Positions 26,730 to 35,142 of a stretch of DNA of 64,000 bases are shown in pieces. The stretch covers positions 124,001 through 188,000 of the forward strand of contig CAZWMT010000004.1 of NCBI GenBank assembly GCA_964635055.1, written 5' to 3'. The notes under the pieces are model-generated. The model ran no database searches, had not been told where the DNA came from, and was given only the letters and a program-made list of their open reading frames with translations. The stretch is from JAEUJM01 sp964635055. GTDB taxonomy: Bacteria > Actinomycetota > Acidimicrobiia > Acidimicrobiales > DATDAH01. The translations under genes were made by a program, and so were the position numbers. The number at the start of each line of letters is the position of its first letter. Within the stretch, counting starts at the first letter, position 1.

Positions 26730-29258
26730 CGACCTGGCCCTCAGACCGACTCCCGGCAGGTCCACCGTGACCGGCTCGACCGCGCCGGCGGACGCAGGGT
26801 TGGGGGCCGGATCGGGGATCACTCGCCGAACCTCTTCGGGGGCCAGGTTGCGCACCACGTGGGGAAGCAGGCGCACCAACGGCGAGTACAGCTCGTAGGC
26901 CGACGTCGAGGCCATGTAGAAGTCGCCCTGCACGACCTCGGCCCGGCTGTCGCCGAAGAGCTCCGGGCCGTCATCGCACAGACGCAACGGGTCGCGCGCC
27001 ACGGTGAGCTCACCCGGCCCGTACGCCTCCAGCGGCGCGGGTGGCCGCCCGGGCTGCCCGGTCGTGAACAGGTCGGCGGTGCCGTCGCGGTAGTAGGCGA
27101 CGTAGTCGTGCGGTAACCGCATCGTGTCCGGGAAGCGACGACCCGGTGCCGGGAGGAGGAACCGCTGGACCTCGAGCACGGCCTCGAGTGCCGTCGAGGC
27201 CTCGATCGAGTAGTCCTCGACGAGCAGGGCGCGCAGCTCGTCGCCGACGTGGCGCCAACCCACTGGCGCCGCCTGGAACACGTCGAAGTAGCCCGCCAAC
27301 CAGGTGAGGTGGGGAAACCGCATCGGCGTGAGCTCGACGACGTCGAGCAGGTGATCCATCACCGCCGTGGCGTCGATGCCGTGGTCCCATTGCACCCATC
27401 GCAACACGTGGCGGAACAGCCCGAACACCTCGGCCACCACGAACAGGTGGCGCAGGCGGAACATACGGGCACGATCCGCCACGGTGAACGAGGACGTGGC
27501 GATGACGATGTTGTCGTCATCGCTGACGATGCCGTACCGCGCCTTGTACGCCGGATCGTTCATCGGTGCGTTCGGCAGCAACTGCACGGGCCAGGTCCGG
27601 ACCAGGATCTCGTGGTCGAGGTTGAACTGCAGGTCCCGACGGAACGAGTCGAAGGTCTGCTCCGGAAGGCCCACGAGCACGTCGCCCTGGAGGGGGAACC
27701 CGTGACGACGGTGCTCTGCCGCGAGGGCAACGTACTGCCCGATCGAGATGCTGTTGCGGTCGATCGCCTCCGCCGTGGGCGCGTCGGTCGTCTGGAGGGA
27801 GATCGACATGGTGGGAACGACCCCCACGTCGAGGAACACGTCCATGATGCGGGCCAGATGGCGCATCGTGTTCTTGGCCGGCGACACCGACACCCAGGTG
27901 GGTCGGCCCTGGTCGCGGGTGATCCGCGCGATCCCCTCGGCCAGTTCCACGTCACGCGACATGATGCCGAAGTTGGCATCGGTCACGGTGACACCGTGGA
28001 TGCCCCGCGCCGCACCCCAGGCCACCTCGGCGATCACCCGTTCCTCGGCGAAGCGGCGGATGCGGGACAACGTGGCCGAGCCCCAGTCGCAGAACGTGCA
28101 GCCGTACGGGCAGCCCCGGTTCGTCTCCACCGACATGCCGTACCACCAAGCATCGAGCGGGATGTGGTCGTACTCACCCGTCAGGTAGGGGGACGGAAGA
28201 TCGTCCAGGCGGGCGATGCGTTCGCGATCAGGCGTGCGCACGACCTGGCCCGCGTCGTCGCGGAACGTCAGCCCGTCGACCTCGGCGAGGCGCTCGGCAT
28301 CGAGCCGGGGCAGGGATCCGGCGAGGGCGGTGAGGAGCTCACCGATCGTGCGTTCGCCTTCGCCACGCGCCAGCACGTGCGCGACGTCACCGTGCTCGTC
28401 CAGGAACCGCCGGGCGTCCCCCTCGTACTTCGGGCACGACGGACCGCCGTGGACGACCACCAGCGCCGGGTTCAGCGAGCGCGCCTCGCGGGCGAGGGCC
28501 AGGTTCTCGTTGACCGACCACACGTAGTCGCTGCACAGCAGGACGGCCGGGCCCTCGCGGCCCGCGAGGTCTGCGAGGAACGACGGCGCGCTCTCCGGCC
28601 GTCGGATCTCGAAGACCCGGCCGAGCGCCCCGTCGTCGTGGGCTCTCGCCGCGGCAGTGAGCATGCCGAGCGACAGCATCGGGCCCACGTGCGGGTGCCA
28701 GACCGCGTAGACCGGCACGCGGCCCGCGGGGCCGCCCGGGTCAGGTGTCCCCGAGGGCAACACGCTCGGCGGGGGCGGACCCGCGACCGCGTGGTCGGGG
28801 GTCCCGCCGGACGCCGGGTGGACGACTCGCGCCGTGCCAGTGTCGAGGAGGCGGGCAAGAGAGGTGGTCGGAGCAGCCAACCCAGGCACGCGGAGCACGT
28901 CACCAGCCGGCTGCGGGCCGACGAGCGCGTCGAGCAACCGCAACTCGTCCGGCCCCAGCACTGCGGTGGCCCCGCTGGGATCCTCGATGACCAGGCCCTG
29001 CCCGGTCAGCAGACCCACGACGCACCACGCGGGCGCGACGGTGACGCCCTCGAAGGCCGAGCCCGTGTCGTCCGGCGCCATGTGTCCGTGGTCCAACGCC
29101 TCGATCGCGGCCAGCAGCTCATCCAGCGCCACGTTCCGCGGATCCCGGCCGGGGACCTCGGTCACGCACCACCGTCCCGGCGTGTGGGTGACGAACGACC
29201 CGACCTCGACACCGTGCGGGTCCCGGTGAGGTGACCCGGAGCCCGGCGGCATCGTCAT
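26727..29258 (-). CDS. B12-binding radical SAM enzyme with N-terminal winged-helix-like domain (paralogue 3)
   Basis: An 843-residue protein, first of the minus-strand tandem. The leader includes a module of type VLGPDELRLLDALVG ... LARLLDTG; then the cobalamin-type domain (VPVYAVWHPHVGPMLSLGML, LLCSDYVWSVNENL) and radical SAM motif GCPYGCTFCDWG at Cys383, 387 and 390. The C-terminal half is well conserved with its paralogues (LRHVLRWVQWDHG, FLLPAPGRRFPDT). Two ATGs six bases apart (29258, 29252) can serve as start. It is divergent from the hydroxylase gene across about 85 bp. Confidence 0.9.
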   Translation of the reverse strand: MTMPPGSGSPHRDPHGVEVGSFVTHTPGRWCVTEVPGRDPRNVALDELLAAIEALDHGHMAPDDTGSAFEGVTVAPAWCVVGLLTGQGLVIEDPSGATAVLGPDELRLLDALVGPQPAGDVLRVPGLAAPTTSLARLLDTGTARVVHPASGGTPDHAVAGPPPPSVLPSGTPDPGGPAGRVPVYAVWHPHVGPMLSLGMLTAAARAHDDGALGRVFEIRRPESAPSFLADLAGREGPAVLLCSDYVWSVNENLALAREARSLNPALVVVHGGPSCPKYEGDARRFLDEHGDVAHVLARGEGERTIGELLTALAGSLPRLDAERLAEVDGLTFRDDAGQVVRTPDRERIARLDDLPSPYLTGEYDHIPLDAWWYGMSVETNRGCPYGCTFCDWGSATLSRIRRFAEERVIAEVAWGAARGIHGVTVTDANFGIMSRDVELAEGIARITRDQGRPTWVSVSPAKNTMRHLARIMDVFLDVGVVPTMSISLQTTDAPTAEAIDRNSISIGQYVALAAEHRRHGFPLQGDVLVGLPEQTFDSFRRDLQFNLDHEILVRTWPVQLLPNAPMNDPAYKARYGIVSDDDNIVIATSSFTVADRARMFRLRHLFVVAEVFGLFRHVLRWVQWDHGIDATAVMDHLLDVVELTPMRFPHLTWLAGYFDVFQAAPVGWRHVGDELRALLVEDYSIEASTALEAVLEVQRFLLPAPGRRFPDTMRLPHDYVAYYRDGTADLFTTGQPGRPPAPLEAYGPGELTVARDPLRLCDDGPELFGDSRAEVVQGDFYMASTSAYELYSPLVRLLPHVVRNLAPEEVRRVIPDPAPNPASAGAVEPVTVDLPGVGLRARS

Positions 29259-29271
29259 GAGATGCCAGTGT

Positions 29272-29277
29272 TACAGT
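29272..29277 (+). promoter_or_regulatory. putative -10 box TACAGT
   Basis: TANNNT hexamer exactly 6 nt upstream of the ATG at 29284, the start of a 20-codon ORF coupled to the hydroxylase gene. Confidence 0.4.
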
Positions 29278-29283
29278 CGGCTC

Positions 29284-29346
29284 ATGGCCGCGTCGAACGT
29301 CCGCGATGCCGGGGCGACCGCCGACGCACAGGTTCGGGAGCCATGA
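29284..29346 (+). CDS. 20-codon leaderless ORF coupled to the hydroxylase gene
   Basis: ATG to TGA, encoding MAASNVRDAGATADAQVREP. Its ATG sits 6 nt after a TACAGT -10 box, the spacing seen at leaderless starts in this window, and its TGA overlaps the ATG of the downstream hydroxylase gene (ATGA). It may be a real microprotein, a leader peptide that couples translation, or a modification substrate. The peptide has no Cys and no obvious RiPP core; it has one Asn and two Asp that a hydroxylase could target. Existence as a protein is unproven. Confidence 0.4.
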   Translation: MAASNVRDAGATADAQVREP

Positions 29347-30176
29347 TCGATCGACTGCGGCACCGCTTCTCGGGCTACGTCGACCGGGCCCGCTACCTCG
29401 TCCCCGGCGAGGATCTCGACCACCCGCTGCGCCGCCGCTTCATCATCGCGCGGGGCGCGGTCCTCTTCGCCCTGTTCGACCTCAACGACGCCGCCATCTC
29501 CCGGTGGGGCGGAGATCTCCCTGACATCTGGGACACGTCGAAGTACCCCTGGATCGAGCCCATCGAGGCCGCCACCGACGCCATCGCCGCGGAGCTGCGG
29601 GCCTACCTCGACAGTCACGACGCGATCCCCCAGGTGGCCGAGATCGCCGGACTGCAACCGGGCAGCGAGGAGGCGATGAACTCCGCCCCGGTCGACCAGG
29701 GGGTGTGGCGCGCCCTGATCCTGCTGGCGAACGGCACCTGGATCGACGAGACCACGAGGTACTTCCCGGCGACCCGCGCCGCAGTGGCCGGCTGCCCGCA
29801 GATGACCACGATCGGCTTCAGCGTGCTCGAGCCGCACTCCCACATCGCACTGCACGTGGGCACCAACCGCGGCGCGTTGCGCTACCAACTGCCCATCGTC
29901 GTGCCGGGTGAGCCCGGCGACTGCCGAATCCGCATCAGCGACGAGATGGTGGTGTGGGAGAAGGGCAAGAGCGTCCTGTTCGATCTCGGCGCCTGGCACG
30001 AGGCATGGAACGACGCCCCGGGGCAGCGAGTGCTCTTCATGATCGAGACGGCCATGCCGCTGCGCGCGCCCCTCTCGTGGCTCAATCGCATCGTGCAGTA
30101 CCAGTTCCGTTACTTCCCGTCGTTCCGGGACATGCCGGACCGGGTGCGCGCACTCGAGCGCGAACGCGTCCACTAG
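29343..30176 (+). CDS. Aspartyl/asparaginyl beta-hydroxylase family oxygenase
   Basis: A 277-residue AspH-type enzyme with no membrane segment. The helical N-terminal part holds KYPWIEPIEAA, a segment matching the AspH family. The catalytic double-stranded beta-helix has LHVGTNRGALRYQLPI (first His and substrate-side Arg), WEKGKSVLFDLGAWHEAWN (second His) and QRVLFMIE (2-oxoglutarate Arg). Very similar in motif order to the C-terminal domain of the NRPS-like fusion at 53588. The downstream neighbour is a twitch radical SAM gene 44 bp away in the same direction. Confidence 0.9.
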   Translation: MIDRLRHRFSGYVDRARYLVPGEDLDHPLRRRFIIARGAVLFALFDLNDAAISRWGGDLPDIWDTSKYPWIEPIEAATDAIAAELRAYLDSHDAIPQVAEIAGLQPGSEEAMNSAPVDQGVWRALILLANGTWIDETTRYFPATRAAVAGCPQMTTIGFSVLEPHSHIALHVGTNRGALRYQLPIVVPGEPGDCRIRISDEMVVWEKGKSVLFDLGAWHEAWNDAPGQRVLFMIETAMPLRAPLSWLNRIVQYQFRYFPSFRDMPDRVRALERERVH

Positions 30177-30220
30177 AGATCGGGCGGACGCGACCGGTGT
30201 TCGCGAAAGCACGCAGACGA

Positions 30221-31741
30221 ATGGCCGACCCGCCGCCCACGGTGGCATGCCACGCGCCGTTCACGTCGATGTACCTGGATCAGCGCGGACAGGTCCGCGC
30301 GTGCTGCCAGAACGACTTCCACCTGCTCGGCAACGTGACCACGCAGTCCCTCCTCGACATCTGGCGAGGCGAGAAGGCCCAGGAGTTGCGGCAGGCGATG
30401 GCCCGCGAGGACCTCGATCTCGGGTGCGACTTCTGCGAATGGCAGGTCGCCAAGGGCCGATCCGATCTTGCGTTCGCGCGCTGGTTCGACGAGTTCCCCG
30501 TCGAAGCCGCCGAGCCGGAGTGGCCGCGGCAACTCGAACTGGCGGTCAGCAACACCTGCAACCTCCAGTGCATGATGTGTGACGGTGAGTGGTCGTCGTC
30601 GATCCGGTCCCAACGAGAAGGTCTGCCACCGCTGCCGAAGGTCTACGACGACGCCTTCTTCGACGATCTGACGGCCTTCCTCCCCCATCTGGAGAAGGTG
30701 AAGTTCCTGGGCGGCGAGCCGTTGCTGGCGGGCGAGACGCTGCGGGTGATGGACCTGCTCGTCGATCACGGCCTTGCCACCCCGTGTCATGTCACCACCA
30801 ACGGCACCCAGTGGTCACCTCGTGTCGAACGCATCCTCGACCGGCTGCCCGTGGGCGTGTCGGTGTCGGTGGATGCCGCGACCGCCCGCACCTACGAGGC
30901 CATCCGGGTCGGGTCCTCGTGGACCACCCTGATGACGAACCTCGATCGCTTCCAGGAGCGGGCGGAGCGCCGCGGCACGTACCTCGGCCTCACGTTCTGC
31001 CTGATGGTCGCCAACTGGCACGAGTTCTTCGACTTCTGCCTCCTCGCCGATCGCCGTGGCCTCGAGGCCGCCGTCAACACGGTCCGCCACCCCCACCACC
31101 TCTCGCTCTACATGCTGGACGCCGAGGAGCTCGCGGTCGTCGTGGCGGGCCTCGAAGCGACCCAGCGCGCCCGAGGTGAGACGCTCGGCGACGCTCGGGC
31201 CGTGTGGGAGCGCGAGCTCGACCGCTTGCGGGCCCAGCTGGCCGACCGCCGCTCGGGCGCATCGGTCCCCGGCGTCGACACGTGGCGGCCGAACCCGGAC
31301 ATGGTGCGGCCCTTCAACCACCCGGATCCCGAGCCGTCGGTTGTGGCCCCGACGCCATCGACGCCCGTCACCATCGACCGGGACGTCCGGCGAAGAGAGC
31401 AGACCGCGGCACGGCGCCGAGCGGCGGTCGGTGACCATCCGGCGCGCCTGCGCCTCGACAGCGCGGGGATGATCCTCGCCGGCGAAGGCCTGGAGGACTC
31501 ACTCGGGATCCCCGTCGCCGACGTCGTGGGGCTCCACGGCCAGGCCATCACCGATGTCCTGGCCCGCCACCTCGCCGTCCTCGGGCCGCCGGAGATCGAA
31601 GACGAGGAGGGCGACGACACCACGCTGCGCATCCCCGTCGATGGCGGTGATGACGTGCGGGTCTTCGCAACCAGCGCGCCGGCGGACGGTGCGCAGGACG
31701 CCGGCACCTGGGTGTACCTGGCCCGCTCGTCCGACCGTTGA
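30221..31741 (+). CDS. N-terminal-twitch radical SAM enzyme with C-terminal extra domain
   Basis: A 506-residue protein from ATG 30221; GTG 30197 is an in-frame alternative that would give a leader closer to the paralogues' length. Auxiliary-cluster cysteines are 10, 28, 29, 69 and 72; radical SAM CNLQCMMC at 113, 117 and 120; then LGGEPL, TTNGTQW and SVDAAT. The C-terminal domain (from about residue 400) has LDSAGMILAGEGLEDSLGI and is the most degenerate PAS-like version. The stop overlaps the TTG of the following GT-C gene (TTGA). Confidence 0.88.
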   Translation: MADPPPTVACHAPFTSMYLDQRGQVRACCQNDFHLLGNVTTQSLLDIWRGEKAQELRQAMAREDLDLGCDFCEWQVAKGRSDLAFARWFDEFPVEAAEPEWPRQLELAVSNTCNLQCMMCDGEWSSSIRSQREGLPPLPKVYDDAFFDDLTAFLPHLEKVKFLGGEPLLAGETLRVMDLLVDHGLATPCHVTTNGTQWSPRVERILDRLPVGVSVSVDAATARTYEAIRVGSSWTTLMTNLDRFQERAERRGTYLGLTFCLMVANWHEFFDFCLLADRRGLEAAVNTVRHPHHLSLYMLDAEELAVVVAGLEATQRARGETLGDARAVWERELDRLRAQLADRRSGASVPGVDTWRPNPDMVRPFNHPDPEPSVVAPTPSTPVTIDRDVRRREQTAARRRAAVGDHPARLRLDSAGMILAGEGLEDSLGIPVADVVGLHGQAITDVLARHLAVLGPPEIEDEEGDDTTLRIPVDGGDDVRVFATSAPADGAQDAGTWVYLARSSDR

Positions 31742-33855
31742 GCACCACGTCGTCGCGGCTCGAGCGGGCCGCCCGTCGATATGCCCGGTCGGCGCGCCGG
31801 GCCGTCGCTTGGAGCATCGACTCCCGGCAGCGCTGGTACGTCCTGGCTGTCGTGGTCGCGCTGGGGCTGCGCCTGACCTGGGTGTTCTGGCTCCGGACCG
31901 TCGAGCCGATCGAGCCGTTCAGCGACATCGGCCGGAACCTCACGATGGCCCGCCAGTTCTCGCACCTCGAGACCTACCGCCTGAACGGCCTCGTCAGCGC
32001 CTTCAACCCCCCCGGGTACTCCCTCGCCCTCACCCCGATCGCGTGGACGAGCCGGACCACCGGATGGTTCAGCCTCCCGTTGGCCGCCGCCCTTTTCAAC
32101 GTGGCGGCGGGCACGACCACGGTCGCACTCGGCGGGGTGCTCGCCGGGCAGTGGTTCGGGCGGCGGGCCCGCACGGCCGCGGCGTGGGTGCTAGCCCTAG
32201 CGGCCGGCCCGATCTACCTCGGCGCCGTCGCGCTCACCGAGACGTTCTTCACCATGCTCGTGGTCGTCGGTCTCGTCGCGATCTCCTCGTGGATCCTGCG
32301 GCGCGGGCCCATCGGACGCGCGTCGGTGCTCGGCGTCGGCGCGTTGATCGGCCTCACCACCCTCGTCCGCCCCCCTGGCCTGATCGTCCTCGTGGTCGGC
32401 GCCGTCGCGCTCCGTCAGGCGCGCGGCTCGTGGCGCACCGCAGCCCGCCCCGCGTTGGCCATGACCGCGATGGCGCTGTTGGTGGTCGCGCCCTGGACCA
32501 TTCGCAACCTGGTGCAGGTGGGCGTGCTGACCCCGGTGTCCACCAACAGCGCCGCGTTCGTGTGCCAGGGACACGGTCCCGATGCGAAGGCCGACGTCAA
32601 CGACATGGTCGACGCGGACTGGGCCCGCTGCTTCCGCCACAGCCCCTACGACCCGTACGACCCGGACGAGGCCCGATGGGCACCTCAGATCACCCGTGAC
32701 GCGGTGGTGTGGGCCCTGACCCATCCCTTCGAAGAGGTCGAGCTCACGTGGGACAAGACCTACGCCACGCTGGTGAACGACCACCAGGCGTTGGCGGACG
32801 CTCGAGACGGCGCCCGCCGCGAGATCGCGGCACCGGAGACGCTCGACCGTCTCGATCAACTGGGCGAGTGGTGGCACCGCGTCGTGCTCGTGGGAGGGTT
32901 CCTCGCGTTGGTGCTGCTGCGCCGAGCGCGCCGGGCCTGGCCGATCTGGGCGACCGCGGGCGGCTTCGTCATGGCCGTGTGGGTCGGCAACGCACTGGAC
33001 CGGTACCACCACACGACCATGGCCCTGCTGGCCGTGCTCACCGGGGCACTGATGGCGACGATGGCGCCCGGTCGCGCGTTGCGATGGGCAACAATGACAT
33101 GGCGTCGAGGACGCACCCGAGCCGAGGAGCGACGAGCCGTGCGACAGGACGAACGCAGACGTGACCGTGAGCGCCGTGAGGCCGCCGCACCCGCACCGGT
33201 TCCCGCGCCGCCCGCGACGATCGACGACACCCCCGTGCTCACCGCCGAGGAAGGCCTGGCCCAAGCGGCGCAGCCGGCCGGGTTCTGGGCCGGGCAGTAC
33301 GGCCGACCGCTCCATCCCACGGTCGCAGCGGTCGCCATCGGTGCGTGGGTCTGCGCGTTGGGGTTCGACCTCGTGTCACAGGTTGCCGACACGGCGTGGG
33401 TCTACGCCCGAGGTGCGTACGTCCTGACGGCCATTGGCGTGGTGGTCGGTGTCGTCGCCGCGACGATCGGTCTGGTCGACCTCGTGCGCGTACCACGCGC
33501 CACGCCCGCGTTCCGCACGGGCGTGCGCCACCTCCTGGCGATGGACGGCTGCCTCGTCCTCTTCTCGATCTCGTTCCTGATCCGCCGCACCTCGGACTTC
33601 GAATGGCACGATCCCGTCGCCGTGGTGCCGATGGCCACCTCGATCGCGGGCCTCGTCCTGCTCGCGGTGGGCACCTGGTTCGGCACCCGCCTCTCGTACA
33701 CCTACGGCGTGCGGGTCGCGCTCCAGCCGGACCGCCTGCAGGGCTTCCAGCCCGACGACATGTCCGGGACCGCTACGGCGTCCGCGTCACGCCCGCCGTC
33801 GGCGCCGACGGACGAAGACGACCCAGACAGGACCGGGACCGTCGTTCCAGAGTGA
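31738..33855 (+). CDS. GT-C glycosyltransferase-like membrane protein fused to a DUF2231-like domain
   Basis: A 705-residue protein started at a TTG in a TTGA overlap. Residues ~35-440 form a polytopic membrane domain of the dolichyl-phosphate-mannosyltransferase type: first extracytoplasmic loop with the acidic EPFSDIGRNLTMA, then about eight hydrophobic helices and a large loop. A charged RxxER linker (~455-490) leads to a four-helix membrane domain opening with GRPLHPTVAAVAIGAW, the DUF2231 pattern. Probably transfers a sugar from a lipid-phosphate donor outside the cytoplasmic membrane. The fusion is unusual. The last 69 bp overlap the convergent PhyH gene. Confidence 0.85.
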   Translation: MSTTSSRLERAARRYARSARRAVAWSIDSRQRWYVLAVVVALGLRLTWVFWLRTVEPIEPFSDIGRNLTMARQFSHLETYRLNGLVSAFNPPGYSLALTPIAWTSRTTGWFSLPLAAALFNVAAGTTTVALGGVLAGQWFGRRARTAAAWVLALAAGPIYLGAVALTETFFTMLVVVGLVAISSWILRRGPIGRASVLGVGALIGLTTLVRPPGLIVLVVGAVALRQARGSWRTAARPALAMTAMALLVVAPWTIRNLVQVGVLTPVSTNSAAFVCQGHGPDAKADVNDMVDADWARCFRHSPYDPYDPDEARWAPQITRDAVVWALTHPFEEVELTWDKTYATLVNDHQALADARDGARREIAAPETLDRLDQLGEWWHRVVLVGGFLALVLLRRARRAWPIWATAGGFVMAVWVGNALDRYHHTTMALLAVLTGALMATMAPGRALRWATMTWRRGRTRAEERRAVRQDERRRDRERREAAAPAPVPAPPATIDDTPVLTAEEGLAQAAQPAGFWAGQYGRPLHPTVAAVAIGAWVCALGFDLVSQVADTAWVYARGAYVLTAIGVVVGVVAATIGLVDLVRVPRATPAFRTGVRHLLAMDGCLVLFSISFLIRRTSDFEWHDPVAVVPMATSIAGLVLLAVGTWFGTRLSYTYGVRVALQPDRLQGFQPDDMSGTATASASRPPSAPTDEDDPDRTGTVVPE

Positions 33856-35142
33856 GACGGGCCCCGGCCCGTCCACGATGATCTCGTCGCCGATCTCGAG
33901 CGTCGCCGCACCCGTCGGCGTCGCGATGCCCGCGTTCACCATCGGGCACTCGTACACGCGGACGAGGTAGGACGCACCGTCCTCATGGGTCAGCGTGAGA
34001 CGAGCATCGGGATCGAGGACGGCGACCAGGCCCGGTCGCCGCCGATCGAGGAGTGACCACACCCCTGTAGGCACGAGTGCCCCCCGGCCGCGCCGCTCGC
34101 CGCGACGGGGGACGGGCAGCGTCGCACAGGACCCCACCTCCCCGGTCACCCGCAGCCCTGCTGACGGCTCGTGCTCACCGGCAAGGGCGGTCGCACCCAG
34201 GGCGACGTCGTCCAGGGGGAACCGACCCTTGGTGCTGCTTCGTCGTTCCAACGCCCCGGCGGTGTGCCCGAGACCGAGATCCTCGGGCACCGGTACCTGC
34301 GGTATCGGCACCGTGTCGACCCCCAGTGCCGCGGCCACGTCCACCGGGGTGATGCGACCGTCGTCCTGCACCTCCCGGACCACGGGAAGGCCCGCTCCCA
34401 CCACCTCCCCGACCATGGCGGGGTGCACGTCGAGGAAGAAGTCCTCATCGACGCCGTAGAGCCGACGGCGACGGCGCCCGCACGCCACCACGTGGACCAG
34501 CGGGGCCGAGCGGGGCGCCAGCGCCGCAGCGATGGCCGGACGCACCTGCGAGGTCAGGTTCGGGCCCGAGACGTGCAGGAGGTGGCTGTCGTAGATCACG
34601 GCCGAGCCGGCAGGCACCGCCAGCGTGATGGTGTGGTCGCGGAGGAACTGCTCGTAAGGACGGAAGAGGAGGGGCGTGTTGAAGCCGCCCAGCCCGTAGG
34701 CCAACCGGTGGCTTCCGGGCACGAGCTCCAGGGCGCCGTTGGGTGGATCGGCCTGGACGTCCACGAGGGGGATCCACACGTTGTGGGTCACCGCGACGGC
34801 GGGATCGACGAACGTCGGCTCGTTGTGGAGCACCATCTCCGAGCCCGGGCCCGGGTGCTTGACCACGAACGTGGCCACCACCGGTCGATGGTCGACGAAC
34901 ACCGTGTCGAGATGGCGCTCCCACACCGGAGCCATCAGCCCGGCGACCACGCGGAGCATCCGCCGGTCGGCGCGTACGAAGTCGATGGTGAGGCCTTCGT
35001 CATCGTCGGGGGCGAGCGCGGCATACGAGGTGCTGAGGGCCGCGACCTCATCGGGATCGAGGAGCTCGATGACGACGAAGCCGTGTTCAGCGAGGTGGCG
35101 ATCGTGATCGGGGTCCCGAAGCACCTGGGGGGCGGAGCTCAC
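33787..35142 (-). CDS. PhyH-family dioxygenase, H-x-E variant with C-terminal extension
   Basis: A 451-residue protein from the GTG of a GTGA overlap with the B12 radical SAM gene upstream. Residues 1-250 are PhyH-like: LAEHGFVVIELLD, a metal motif HNE (in MVLHNEPTF) instead of HxD, NGALELVPGSHR, the late His in SHLLHVSGPN, and RPAIAAALAP. The C-terminal ~200 residues include a linker and a compact domain with VYECPMVNAG and SLWNDGPGPVWVV that is also present in the protein at 40990. It ends in a polyarginine tail. Glu at the metal position is tolerated in some 2-oxoglutarate enzymes; activity is not certain. Confidence 0.88.
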   Translation of the reverse strand: MSSAPQVLRDPDHDRHLAEHGFVVIELLDPDEVAALSTSYAALAPDDDEGLTIDFVRADRRMLRVVAGLMAPVWERHLDTVFVDHRPVVATFVVKHPGPGSEMVLHNEPTFVDPAVAVTHNVWIPLVDVQADPPNGALELVPGSHRLAYGLGGFNTPLLFRPYEQFLRDHTITLAVPAGSAVIYDSHLLHVSGPNLTSQVRPAIAAALAPRSAPLVHVVACGRRRRRLYGVDEDFFLDVHPAMVGEVVGAGLPVVREVQDDGRITPVDVAAALGVDTVPIPQVPVPEDLGLGHTAGALERRSSTKGRFPLDDVALGATALAGEHEPSAGLRVTGEVGSCATLPVPRRGERRGRGALVPTGVWSLLDRRRPGLVAVLDPDARLTLTHEDGASYLVRVYECPMVNAGIATPTGAATLEIGDEIIVDGPGPVSLWNDGPGPVWVVFVRRRRRRA

